Assembly (NCBI GenBank): GCA_026260175.1
Contig: JAKCWW010000170.1
Coordinates: 71,001-135,000, forward strand
Direction: 5' to 3'
DNA from: Reticulitermes lucifugus
Taxonomy: Eukaryota; Arthropoda; Insecta; Blattodea; Rhinotermitidae
DNA: 64,000 nt
Shown: positions 47,082-59,138 of the stretch, one piece after another
How the letters are laid out: every line of letters starts with the position of its first letter
Numbering within the stretch: the stretch's first letter is position 1
The notes under the pieces: generated by a model
What the model was told of the DNA's origin: nothing
Seen by the model: the letters and a program-made list of their open reading frames with translations, nothing else
Database searches by the model: none
Made by a program: the position numbers and the translations under genes

Positions 47082-47710
47082 GGCCTCGGAATATATTCAA
47101 AGTTTTACCGGCTCATGGTAAGTGGACATACCTACCTCGGAATATATTCAACATGATGCCGTCTCGTGATAGAAGTATATAACTGCCTCGAAAGTTTTCC
47201 CCAAGTATCGCCCGCGCGTTGTAGTGGGACCAACATTAGTCTGCCTCTGAATATTTTAAGTGTTGGTGTTTTGTGTTAGTAGGACATACTGTCCGTACGG
47301 GCTCGGCATTCGGGGTATATTCGCTGCAGATCCAACCGAGATCATTTCGGCCTTCCCTGAAATATGAATAAACCCCTATTGCCTGGTGTTGGCGAATGCT
47401 GACACCCGCCACCGCTCAGCGCTCGATCACTGGTGCCAGATCGGCCTCTGCTCGCTACCCGCCATCGCCTCGGTTCACGACGTTTCACTTGGTACTTCAA
47501 GAGGGTGAGAGACTGAGACGGAGGAGAAGAACGGGCAGTCCTGCGCCCGGCAATGTGGTACACAATATGATTTACACTGTGGTGCGTGTAGCCCTTGCCT
47601 GGAAGACGTAACGTAACCTAACCTAGTGGTAGGTAGCTGGTGGTAGCAGGAAATACCTGCCTTGGAATAATTTCAATTAGTTGCCGGCTCGTCGTAGGAC
47701 ATACCACAGT
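47082..47710 (+). repeat. Island 2, with a 51-58 bp minisatellite
   Basis: This is the longest island. Its left part holds about four units of a 51-58 bp repeat, starting at cctcgga-type motifs at 47084, 47135, 47186 and 47244, with ggctcatggta and gacatac segments. The right part matches islands 1 and 3, including taacctaacctag at 47614-47626. A frame at 47396-47611 (71 residues) is conserved with island 3. Confidence 0.9.
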
Positions 47711-48674
47711 GTCTCAGCCCACGCCGACCAAAGGATCAGAGGCGAGACAAGACCAACGCCCTTTCCTATCTTCCTGACACCACAGTCACTGAGCCCACGC
47801 CAACCAAACGAACAGAGGTGAGTCCATACCACGCACTTGCTTATCGGCCCACCACAACAGTGACTGAGCCCACACAGACCAAAGGAAAAGATGCGAGATC
47901 AGTACAACGCCCTTCAATATTTTCCCGCCACAACAGCGAATAAACCCACGCCGACAAAACGAACAGTGGCGACACCAGACCAACGCCCTTTCCTATCGAC
48001 CCACCACCACAGTGACTAAGCCCAAGCCGACCAAACGAACAGTGGCGAGACCAGAACAACGCCCTTTCCTATGGGCCCAACACAACAGTGAATGAGCCCA
48101 CGCCGACGAAAGGAACAGAGGCGAGACCACACCAACGGCCTTCCCTATCGGCCCGCCACCACAGTCACTAAGCCCACGCCGACCAAACGAACTGTGGCGA
48201 GACCAGACCATCGCCCTTTCCTAACTGCCCGCCAACACAGTGACTAAGTCCACGCCGACCAAACGAACAGATTCGAGGCAGGGACCAACGCCCTTTCCTA
48301 TCGTCCACACACCACAGTGACTGAGCCCACGACGATGAAAGGAACAGAGGCAAAACCAGACCAACGCCCTTGGCTATCGGCCTGCCACCACATTGACTGA
48401 GCCCACACCGACCAAACGAACAGAGGCGAGACCAGACCAACGTCCTTTTCTATCGGCCCGCCACCAAAGTGACTAAGCCCAAGCCGACCAAATAAACAGA
48501 AGCGCGATCAGACCAACGCTTTTAAAATTGGCCCACCACCACAGTCACCTTGTCCTCGCCGACCAAAGAAGAGTGGCGAGAACTGACCAACGCCATTGAC
48601 TATCGACAAGCCACCACAGTGACTGAGCCCACGCCGACAAAAGAAACAGAGGCGAGGCCAAACCAACGCCCGCC
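47711..48674 (-). repeat. Satellite block B, second
   Basis: About 12-13 B units. The first ones match in order those after island 3, including a variant with aaagatgcgagatcagtac. The block ends in cgcccgcccacggttattgc, where plus-orientation A begins. Confidence 0.9.
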
Positions 48675-49611
48675 CACGGTTATTGCGGGATCAACAGGTG
48701 AAGGCGCTGCTATGGCCTCTGTTACCTTGGTCGGCGTGGGCTCAGCCAGGCAACGTGTTGGCAGGCACGATATGTGAGGGCGGTGCTCTAGTCACTGTTC
48801 GCTTGGTCGGCGTGGGCTCAGTCAACATCTGTGGTGACTGACAATACAGGTGAGGTCGCTGCTCTGGCATCTGTTCGCTTTGAAGGGGTGCGCTCATACA
48901 GTGACGGTCGAGGCGGGCACGTCAGTTGATGGCAATTGGTCGGCGTGTGCTCAGACAGCAACTGAGTTGTCGGGCACCACAGGTGAGGGCGCAGATTCGA
49001 CCTCTTTTCGTTTGGTTGGCCAGCTACGTTGGTGGCAGGCACGACAGCAAAAGGGCGCTGCTTTGGCCTCTGTTGGGTTGGTCGGCGTGGGCTCAGCCAG
49101 CCACTGTGTTGGCGGACACGAATTGTGAGCGCGCTGGTCTGGCATCTATTATTGCGGTCGGCGTGGGTTCAGCCAGCCACTGTATTGGTGGACACTACAG
49201 GAGAGGGCCCTCGTCTGGCCTCTTTTCGCTCTGTCGGCGTGGTCTCAGCCAGCCACTGTGTTGGCGGTCACGACAGGATAAACCCTGCTCTGGCCTCTGT
49301 TTATTTGTTCGTCGTGGGCTCGGCCAGGTACTGTGTTGGAGGTCACAACAGGTGATGGCGTTGCTCTAGCTCCTGTTCGCTCGGTGGACGTGGGCTCATC
49401 CAGCCATGGTGGAGGCGGATACGACAGATGAGGGCACTGCTCTGGCCTCTGACCGATTGGCCGGCTTGGGTTCAGACAGTCACAGAGTTGGCGGACACGA
49501 CAGGTGTAGGGGCTCCTCTGGCCTCTGACTGCCTGTTCGGCGTGGGTTCAGTCAGCCACTGTGGTTTTGGGGACGTCAGGTAAAGGCGTTGCTCTAGCCT
49601 CTAGTCTACTT
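48675..49611 (+). repeat. Satellite block A, plus orientation
   Basis: About 12 A units that match the unit order of 43600-44300 with small deletions. The block ends at an inversion to A minus near ctagtctactttgacgtccc. Confidence 0.9.
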
Positions 49612-51290
49612 TGACGTCCCCGCCACCACAGTTGCTGACTGAACCCACGTCGAACAAGCGGTCAGAGACCAGAGCAGCTTACTCACGTGTCGTGTTCACC
49701 TCTAAAGTAGCTTGCTGAGCCCATGCCGACCAAGCGAACAAAGGCCGGATCAGCGCCTTCAACTATGGTGCCCGCCAACTCAGTTACTGTCTGAGCACAC
49801 GCCGACCTAGCGGTTAGAAGCCAGACAAGCGCCCTCAACTGTGTTGTAAATAACCACAGTGGCTGGCTGAGAACACGCCGACCAAGCGAATAGAGGCTAG
49901 TTAAGCGCCATCACCTGTCGTTCCCGCCAACACTGTGGGTTGCTCAGCCCACGCCGACCAAGCGAACAGAGGCCAGAGCATCGCACTGAGCTGCCGTGCC
50001 CGCCAAATCTGTGACTGTCATAACCCACGGCGACCAAGAGGTCAGAGGTCAGAGCAGCGCCCTCACCTGTTGTGCTCGTCATCACAGCGGCTGCCTGAGC
50101 CCGCGCCGACCGAGCGAACAGTGGCCAGAGCTGCGCCCTTACTTGTCGTGCCCGCTGCTACAGTGGCTGTCTGAGCCCACGCCGACAATGCGGTAAGAGG
50201 CCAGATCAGCGCTATCACCTGTCGTGCCCGCCTCCATCGTGGGTGGCTGATTCCACGCCTAACAAGCGAACAGAGGGCATATCAGCGCCCTCACCTCTCG
50301 TGCTCGCCAACACAGCGGCTGACTGTTTCCACGCCGACCAAGAGAACATTGCAGCTCCCTTACCTGACGTGCCGATTTCACAGTGGCTGGCTGAGCCCAC
50401 GCCGCACAATCGGTCAGAGACCATAGCAGCGCCCTCACGTGTCGTGCCCTCCAACTCTGTGACTGTCTGAGCCCACGTCGTCCAAGCGTTCATTGTCAGA
50501 GCAGCGCCCTCACCTGTCTTGCACGCCAACACAGTGCCTGGTTGTCCCTACCACGATCGAGCGAACAAAGGTCAGAGCAGCGCCCTGACCTGTCGTGCTC
50601 GCCAACACCATATGGCTGAGCCCACGCCGACACAGCGAACAGAGTTCAGTACAGAACCCTCACCTGCCGTGATCGCCACCACATTGGCAGGCTGAGAGCA
50701 CGCCGACGAATCCAACAGAGGAAAGATCTGCGCCCACACATGTCGTGCCAGCCACCACAGTAGCTTGATGGCCCACATCAACAAAGCGAACAGAAGCCAG
50801 AGCAGCGCCCTTACCTTTCGTTCCGACAACTCTGTGACTCTCTGAGCCCACGGCGACCATGCTGTCAGAGGGCAGAGCAGCGCCCTCAAGTGTCGTGCCC
50901 GCCTCCACCGTGGCTGACTGAGCCCACGCCGTCCAAGCAAACAGAGACCAGAGCAGCGCCCTTACCTGACGTCCCCATCACCACAGTTGCTGACTGAGCC
51001 AACGCCGACCAAACGGTCAGAGGTCAGAGCAGCGCACTTACCTGTCGTGCCCGCCAAAAAAGCTGCTGGCTGTGCGCACGCCGACCAAACGTTCAGAGGA
51101 CAGAGCAGCGCCCTCACCTATCGTTCCCGTCTCCAACGTAGCTGGCTGAGCCCACTCCGAACAAGCGAACAGATGCCAGATCAGCGCTTTCTCCTGTCGT
51201 GTCAGCCAATACAGTGGCTGGCTGAGCCCCCGCCTACCAAGGGAACAGAGGCCAGGTCACCGCCGTAACCTGTCGTGGCCGTTATCTCTG
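49612..51290 (-). repeat. Satellite block A, minus orientation
   Basis: About 22 A units. The last ones (with gtcagccaatacagtggctg then ggccgttatctctgagac) match units near 61350-61460. Confidence 0.9.
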
Positions 51291-51965
51291 AGACCAAATG
51301 AACATAGGGAGACCAGAACATCGCCCTTGCCTTTCTGCCCACCTCCACATTGTTGAGCCAACATCGAACAAAGAAACAGGGGGGAGACCAAACCAACTCC
51401 CTTGGTTATAGGCCAACACAGTGTTTGAGCTCACGCTAACCAAAGGATCAGAGGCGAGACCAGGCCAACGCCCTTTTCTATCGGCCCGCCACCACAGTAC
51501 TGGTTACACGCCGACCAATGCAACAGAGTCGAATACATACCAACGCCCATTACTATCGGCCAGCCACCACAGTGACTAAGCCCACGCCGATCAAACGACA
51601 AGAGGCGAGGCCAGACGAACGCCATTTCCTTTCGGTCCGTCACCACAGTGACTGAGCCCACGCCGACGAAAGGAACAGACGCGAGAACAAACCTAATTCC
51701 TTTCTTATAGGCCAACCAACACAATGACTGAGGCCACGCCTATAAAAGGATAAGAGGCGTGAAAATACCAACGCCCTTTCTTATCGGCCCGCCACCACAG
51801 TGATTGTGTCCACGCCGACCGAAGGAACAGAGGCGATACCAGACCAACGCTGTTGCCTATCGGTCCGCCAATGCAGTGACTAAGCTCACGCCGACCAAAG
51901 GAACTGAGTTGAGATCAGAACAACGCCATTCCTTTAAGGCACGCCACCACAGTTACTGATCCAAT
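51291..51965 (-). repeat. Satellite block B, third
   Basis: About nine B units. The order matches 55320-56222, with shared variants such as cacattgttgagccaaca. Confidence 0.9.
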
Positions 51966-54705
51966 CTGGCCTCAGTTCTCTTCGTAGGAGTGGGCTCAGC
52001 CTCCCACTGTGGTGGCGGGCACAACAGGTGAAGGCGCTTCCCTGGCCTCTGTTCGCTTTGTCGGCGTGGGCTCAGACAGTCACAGAGTTGGCGGTCACCT
52101 AAAGTTCAGGGCGCTGCTGTGTCCTCTGACCGCTTGTTCGGCATGGGCTCAGCAGCCACTGTGGTGGCGTTCACGTCAGGTAAGGGCGCAGCACTGGCCT
52201 CTGTTCCCTTGGTCGGCTTGGACTTAGCAAGCAACTGTGGTGGGGGCACTACAGGTAAGGCGCTGCTCTGGCATCTGTTCGCTTCGACGGCTTGAGCTCA
52301 TCCATCCACGGTGGAGGCAGGCACGATAGTGGAGGGCGATGATCTGGCTTCTGAACTCTTGGTCGGCGTGGGCTCCTAGATTTACAGAGTTGGCGGGCAC
52401 GACAGGAGAGGGCGCAGATCTTGCCTCTGTTCGCTTTGTCGACGTGGGTTCAGCCAGCATTGGTGGTTGAAAGAACGATTGGTAAGAGCGCTGCTGTGCC
52501 ATCTGTTGGCTCGGGCGGGGTGGGCTGAGCAAGCCACTGTGGTGGCGGACACGACAGGTCAGGGTCTGCTCTGGGCTATGTTCGCTTGGTCGGCATGAGC
52601 TCAGCCAGCAACTGTGTTGCCGGTATTGACTTGTGATGGCGTTTTTCTGGTCTCTGTTCGCTTGGTCAGCGTGGGCTCATCCAGCCACTCTATTGGCTGA
52701 CACAACAGGTGAGGGCGCAGATCTGGCCTCTGTTTGTTTGGTCGACGCGGGCTCACCCAGCCACGGTGGAGGCTTGCCCGACAGGTGAGTGTGCGGCTCT
52801 GGCCTATGAGCTTTTTTTCGGCGGGGGCTCAAGCTGCCATTTTGGTGGCGGTCTCGACAGGTAAGTGCGCTGTTCTGGCCTCTGTTCTCTCGGTCAGAGT
52901 GCGTTCAGCAAGCCACTGTGTTGGCGGACACGACTGGTGAGGGCGATGCTCTAGCCTCTATTCGGTGTGTCGGCGTGGGCTGAGCCAGCCACAGTGGTGG
53001 CAGCACGACAGATGAGGGCGCTGCTCTGACCTCTCATCGCTGGGTCGGCGTGGTCTCAGCCAGCCGCAGTGTTGGCGAGTACGATATTTCAGGGCCCTGA
53101 TCTGGCCTCTGATCGCTTGTTCGGCTTGGGCTCAGTCAGCCACTGTGGTGGCTGACACGACAGGTGGGGGCCCTGCTCTGGCCCCAGTTCACTTGGTCGG
53201 CGTAGGCTCAGCCAGCCACTGTCGTGGTTGACACGGCAGGTAAGGGCGCTGCTCTGGCCTCTGTTCGCTTGATCGGCTTCGACTCAGTCAGCCACTATTG
53301 TGACTGGCACATTAGGTAAGGCGTTGCTCTGGGCTCTGTTCGCTCGGTCTGCGTGGGCTCAGCAAGTCACTGTGTTGGCGGACACGACAGGTGAGGGGGA
53401 TGCTCTTGCCTCTGATCGCTCGATCGGCGTATGCACAGCCAGCCACTGTGGTGGCGGGCTCGGCAGGTGAGGGCGCAGTTCTGGCGTCTGTTCGCTTGGT
53501 CGGCGTGGCCCCAACCAGCCACTGTATTGTCGGGCACGACAGGTGTGCTGATATGGCTTCTTTTCGCTTTGTCGGTGTGGAATCAGCCTGACACTGTGGA
53601 GGCGGGAACGACAGGTGAAGGCGCTGCTCTGGCCTCTGTTCGCTTGGTCGGCGTGGACTCAGCCAGCATCTGTGATGGCCGGTACGACAGGTGAGGGCGC
53701 TGCTCTGGCCTCTATTCGCTTGGTCGGTGTGGGCTCAGCCAGCCCCTGTGGTGGCGGGAACGAATTGTGAAGGCGAGCATCTGGCCTCTGTTCGCTCGAT
53801 CGTCGTAGGGACAACCAGCCACTGAGTTGGCTGGCGCGACAGGTGAGGGCGCTGCTCTGGCCTCTGACCGCTTGGTCGTCATGGGCTCAGACAGTCACAG
53901 AGTTGGCTGGCACGACAGCTGAGAACGCTGCACTGGCTTCTGTTCGCTTGGACGGCGTTCGCTTAGGCAGCCACAGTGGAGGCGGACACGACCGGTGACG
54001 GCGCTGCTCTGGCCTCTGATCTCTTGTTCGGCGTATGCTCAGTTAGCCACTGTGGTGGCGGACACGTCAGGTAAGAGCGCAGCTTTAGCTTTTACTCGCT
54101 TGGACGGCGTGGGCTCAGACAACCACGATGGATGCGGGCACGACTGGTGAGGGCGCTGCTCTTGCCTCTGACCGTTTGGTCGGCGTGGGCACAGCCAGGC
54201 TTTGTGTTGTCGAGCACGCAGGTCATTTCGCTGCTCTGGCCTCTGATTGCTTGTTCGTGGTGGCTAACACAACAGGTGAGGGCGCTGCTCTTGCCTATGT
54301 TCGCTTGGTCGGCGTTCGTTCAGCCAGCCACTTTGGTGGCTGACACGACTGCGAAGGCTCTGCTCTGGCCTCTGTACGCAAGGTCGGCGTGGGTTCAGCA
54401 AGCCACTGTAGTCGCTGACACGACAGGCGAGGGCGCTGATCTCGCCACTTTTCGCTTTCTTGTCGTTGGCTCAGCCAGCCACTGTGCTGGCGTGCACTAC
54501 AGGTAAGGGCGCTGTTCTGGCCTCTGTTCGCTTGGACGGCGTGGGATCATGCAGCCTCGGTGGATAAGGGCACGACAGGTGAAGGCGATGCTCAGGATTC
54601 TGACCGCTTTGTCGTCGTGGGCTCATATAGTCACAGAGTTGGCGGGCACGACAGATGAGGGCGGTACTCTGGCCTTTGTTCGCTTGGTCGGCTTCGGCTC
54701 AGCCA
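51966..54705 (+). repeat. Satellite block A, plus orientation
   Basis: About 36 A units. The first ones match the start of the A block at 56223, including the variant with atagatttacagagtt. Confidence 0.9.
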
Positions 54706-56222
54706 GAAACCGACCAAATGAAACAGAAGCGAGACCATACCAAGGCACTTGCCTGTCGGCCCGCCACCACAGTGGCTGAGCCCACACCGACCACAGAAAA
54801 AAGATGCGAGATCAGTAAATCTCCCTTCCCAATCGGCCCGCCACAACAGTGACTAAGCCCACGCCGACCAAACGAACATTGGCGAGACCAGACCAACGCC
54901 TTTTCCTATGGGCTCGCCACCACAGTGACTAAGCCACGCCGACCAAACGAACAGATGCGAGACCACACCAACCCCCTTTCATTTCGGCCCGCCACCACAG
55001 ATACTAAGCCCACGCCGACCAAACGAACACAGGCGAGACCGGACCAACGCCCTTTGCTATCGGACCGCGACCACAGTGACTAAGCCTCGCCGACCAAAAG
55101 AACTGAGACGAGACCAGACCAACGCCCTTCCCTATAGGCCCACTACCACAGTGACTAAGCCCACGCCGACCAAACGTACAGATGCGAGGCCAGACCAACG
55201 CCTTTACTATTGGCCCGGCTCCACAGTTACTGAGTCCTCGCCGACCAAACGAAGAGAGGCGAGACCTGAACAACGCCATTGCCTATCGACCCTCCACCAC
55301 AGTGATTGAGCCCACGCCGACCAAAGGAATATAGGGGAGACCAGTACAACGCCCTTGCCTTTCTGCCCACCTCCACATTGTTGAGCCAACACCGACCAAA
55401 GAAACAGAGACGAGACCAAACCAACGCCCTTGGCTATAGGCCCGCCTCCACAGTGCTTGAGCCCACGCCGACCAAAGGATCAGAGCCGAGACCAGGCCAA
55501 CGCCCTTTCCTATCGGTACGCCACCACAGTACTGATCCCACGCCGACCAATGGAACAGAGGCGTGACCAGACCAACTAATTTTCTATCGGCCAGCCACCA
55601 CAGTGACTAAGCCCACGCCGATCAAAGGAACAGAGGCGAGGCCAGACGAACGCCCTTTCCTATCGGTCCGTCACCACAATAATTGAGCCCAAGCCGACCA
55701 AAGGAACAGAGGCGAGAACTGACAAACGCCATTGCCTATCTACCCGCCACCAGAGTGACCGAGCCCACACCGGCCATAGGAACAGAGGCGAGACCAGAAC
55801 AAGGCCCTAGCCTATCGGCCCGCCATCGTAGTGACTGAGCACACGGCTGACAAAGGAACAGCGTTGAGACCACAAAGACGAGATTGCCAATCGGACGGCC
55901 ACCATACTGACCAAGCCCCCGCCGACCAAATGAAAAGATCCGAGACCGTACCAAAGTCCTTGCCTATCGACTAGCCTCCACAGTCACTTAGCCCTCGCCG
56001 CACAAAGGATCAGAGGCAAGATCACACCAACAACCTTGCCTATCTGCCCGACACCACAGTGATTGAGCCCACGCCGACCAAAGGAATAGACGCGAGATCA
56101 GACCAAATCCCTTGCCTATCGGTCCGCCAATGCAGTGAAAAGCTCACGCCGACCAAAGGAACATAGTTGAGATCAGAACAACGCCATTCCTTTAAGGCAC
56201 GCCACCACAGTTACTGAGCCAA
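54706..56222 (-). repeat. Satellite block B, fourth
   Basis: About 20 B units. The start resembles the units right after islands 1 and 3 (accataccaa, then aaagatgcgagatcagta), but no island precedes it. A+ joins it directly at ggctcagccagaaaccgacc. Confidence 0.9.
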
Positions 56223-58652
56223 TCTGGCCCGTTCTCTTGGTCAGCGTGGGCTCAGCCTCCCACTGTGGTGGCGGGTACAACAGGTGTAGGCGCTGCCCTG
56301 GCCTCTCTTCGCTTTGTCGGCGTGGGCACACACAGACACAGGGTTGGCGGGCACGAAAGGTGAGGGCGCTGCCGTGGCCTCTGACCGCTTGTTCGGCGTG
56401 AGCTCAGCAGCCACTGTGGTTTCGTTCACGTCAGGTAAGGGCACAGCTCTGACTACTGTTCCCTTTGTCGGCTTGACTTAGCAAGGCACTGTCGTGGCGT
56501 CACTAATGGTAATTGCGCTTCTCTGGCCTCCGTTCGCTTCGACGGCTTTTGCTCAGCCGGACACGGTGGTGGCAGGCACGAAAGGGGATGGCGATGATCT
56601 GGCTTCTGAACTCTTGGTCGGCGTGGGCTCATAGATTTACAGAGTTCACGACAGGTGAGGGCGCAGATCTTGCCTCTGTTCGCTTTGTCGACGTGGGTTC
56701 AGCCAGCAATGATGGTTCAATGCACGGTAAGTAAGAGCGCTGCTCTGGCCTCTGTTCGCTTGGTCGGCGTGGCCTCAGCCAGGCACTGTGGTTGCGGGCA
56801 ATACAGGTGAGGGCGCTTCTGTGTCTTCTGTTGTCTCAGGCGGGGTGGGCTGAGCATGGGCTCAGCCAGCAACTGTGTTGGCGCGCACGACATGTGAGGG
56901 CGTTGTTCTGGTCCTTGTTCGCTTGGTCAGTGTGGGCTCATCCAGCCAATCTATTGGCTGACACGACAGGTGAGGGCGCTGATCTGGCCTCTGTTTGTTT
57001 GTTCGGCGTGGGCTCACCCAGCCACGGTCGAGGCGTGCACGACAGGTGAGTGTGCTGCTCTGGTCTCTTAATATTTTTTCGGCGTGGGCTCAACCGGCCA
57101 ATTAGGTGGCGGCCTCGACAGGTAATTGCGCTGCTCTGGCCTCTGATCTCTCGGTCGGCGTGGGCTCAGCAAGCCACATTGTTGGCGGACACAACAGGTG
57201 AGGGCGCTGCTCTAGCCTCTATTCGGTGGGTTGGCGTGGGCTCAGCCAGCCACTGTGGTGGCGAGCACGACAGTTGAGGTCGCTCCTCTGACCTCTTTTC
57301 GCTGTGTCGACGTGGGCTCAGCCAGCCGCAGTGTTGGCGAGCACGACAGTTCAGGGCCCTGATCTGACCTCAGCCACTGTGGTGGCTGACAGGACAGGTG
57401 AGGACGCTGTTCTGGTCTCTGTTCGCTTGTTCGGCGTGAGCTCAGCCAGCCACTGTGGTTGCTGACACGAGAGGTGAGGTTACTGCTCTTGCCTCTGTTC
57501 ATTTGTTCGGCGTGTGCTCAGCCAGCCACGGTGCACGAGGGCACAACAGGCGCTGCTCTGGCATCTGACCGCGTGGTCGGCGTCGACTCAGACAGCCACT
57601 ATTGTGACTGGCACGTTAGGTAAGGGCATGGCTCTGGACTCTGTTGGCTCGGTCTGCGTGGGCTCAGCAAGTCACTGTGGTGGCGGACACGACAGGTAAT
57701 GACGCTGCTGTGGTCACTGTTCGCTGGGTCTGCGCGGGCTCAGCCAGACGCTGTGTTGGCGAGCACAACAGGTGAGGGTGCTGCTCTTGCCTCTGATCGC
57801 TCGATCGGCGTATGCACAGCCAGCCACTGTGGTGGCGGGATGGCAGGTGAGGGCGCAGATCTGGCCTCTATTCGCCCGGTCGTCGTGGGATCAGCCAGCC
57901 ACTGTGTTGGCGTGCACTACAGTTAAGAGCGCTGTTCTGGTCTCTGTTCGCTTGGACGGCGTGGGCTCAGGCAGCCACGGTGAAGGCGGGCAAGACAGTT
58001 GAAGGCGATGCTCAAGCTTCTGACCGCTTTGTCGGAGTGGGCTCATCTAGCCACTGTGGTGGGGAGCACGACAGGTGAGGGCGGTACTCTGTCCTTTGTT
58101 CGTTTGGTCGGCGTGGGCTAAGCCAGCAACTGTTTTGGCGGAAACGACAGGTGAATGCACTGCTCTGGACACTGTTCGCTTATTCGGAGTGGGCTCATCT
58201 AGCCACTGTGGTGGCGAGAACGACTTTTGAGGGTGCTGCTCTGGTCTCTGTTCACTTATTCGTCGTAGGCTCAGTCAATGATGGCGCTGCTCTGGCCTCT
58301 GTTCGCTATGTCGTCGTGGGTTCAGGCGGCCACTGTGATGGCTGACACAATAGTTGAGGGGCTGCTCTGGCCTCTGTTCTCTTGGTTTCGTGTGATCACT
58401 CAGCCACTGAGGTGGTTGTCACGAAAGTTTAGGGCGCTTATCTAGTATCTGTTCGCTTTGTCGGCGTGGTCTCAGGCAGCCAATGTGGTAGCGGGCACGA
58501 CATATAAGGGCTCTGCTCTGGCCTCTGTTCTCATGGACTGCGTGGGCTCAGCCAGCCACGGTGGAAGCGATCACGACAGGTGAGGGCGCTGCTCCGGTCT
58601 CTGTTCGCTCGGTCGGCGAGGGCACAGCTAGCCACTGTTTTTGCTGTCACGA
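56223..58652 (+). repeat. Satellite block A, plus orientation
   Basis: About 32 A units, including shorter, partly deleted units near 56640 and 57370. The block ends at island 3 at cacgataggctgg, paralleling cacgataggcctc at island 2. Confidence 0.9.
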
Positions 58653-59138
58653 TAGGCTGGCTCAGAATATTTTAAGTGTTGGCGTCTCGTGTTAGTAGGA
58701 CATACTGGCCATAACGGTCCCGGCATTCGGGCTATATTCGCTGTTGATCCAACCGAGATTATTTCGGCCTTCCCTGAAATGTGAATAAACCCCTATTGCC
58801 TGGTAGTGTACGAATGCAGAGACCCGCCACCGCTCATCGCTCGATTACTGGTGCCAGATCGGCCTCTGCTCGCTACCCGCCATCGCCTCGGTTCACGACG
58901 TATCACTTGGTACTTCAAAGGGGTGAGAGACTGAGACGGTGGAGAAGAACGGGCAGTCCTGCTCTCGGCAATGTGGTTCACAATTTAATTTACACTGTGG
59001 TGCGTGTAGCCCTTGCCTGGAACACGTAACGTAACCTAACCTAGTGGTAGGTAGCTGGTGGTAGTAGGAAACACCTACCTTGGTATATTTTCAATGGGTT
59101 GTCGGCTCGTGGTAGGAGAATATACCGCAGTGTCTGAG
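58653..59138 (+). repeat. Island 3
   Basis: Matches island 2 from agaatattttaagtgttggc onward, but lacks the first three minisatellite units. It has taacctaacctag at 59032-59044. The frame at 58781-59029 matches that of island 2 over about 68 residues (shared RSITGARSASARYPPSPRFT and HLVLQ). The opposite strand is also open (58793-58981). Confidence 0.9.
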
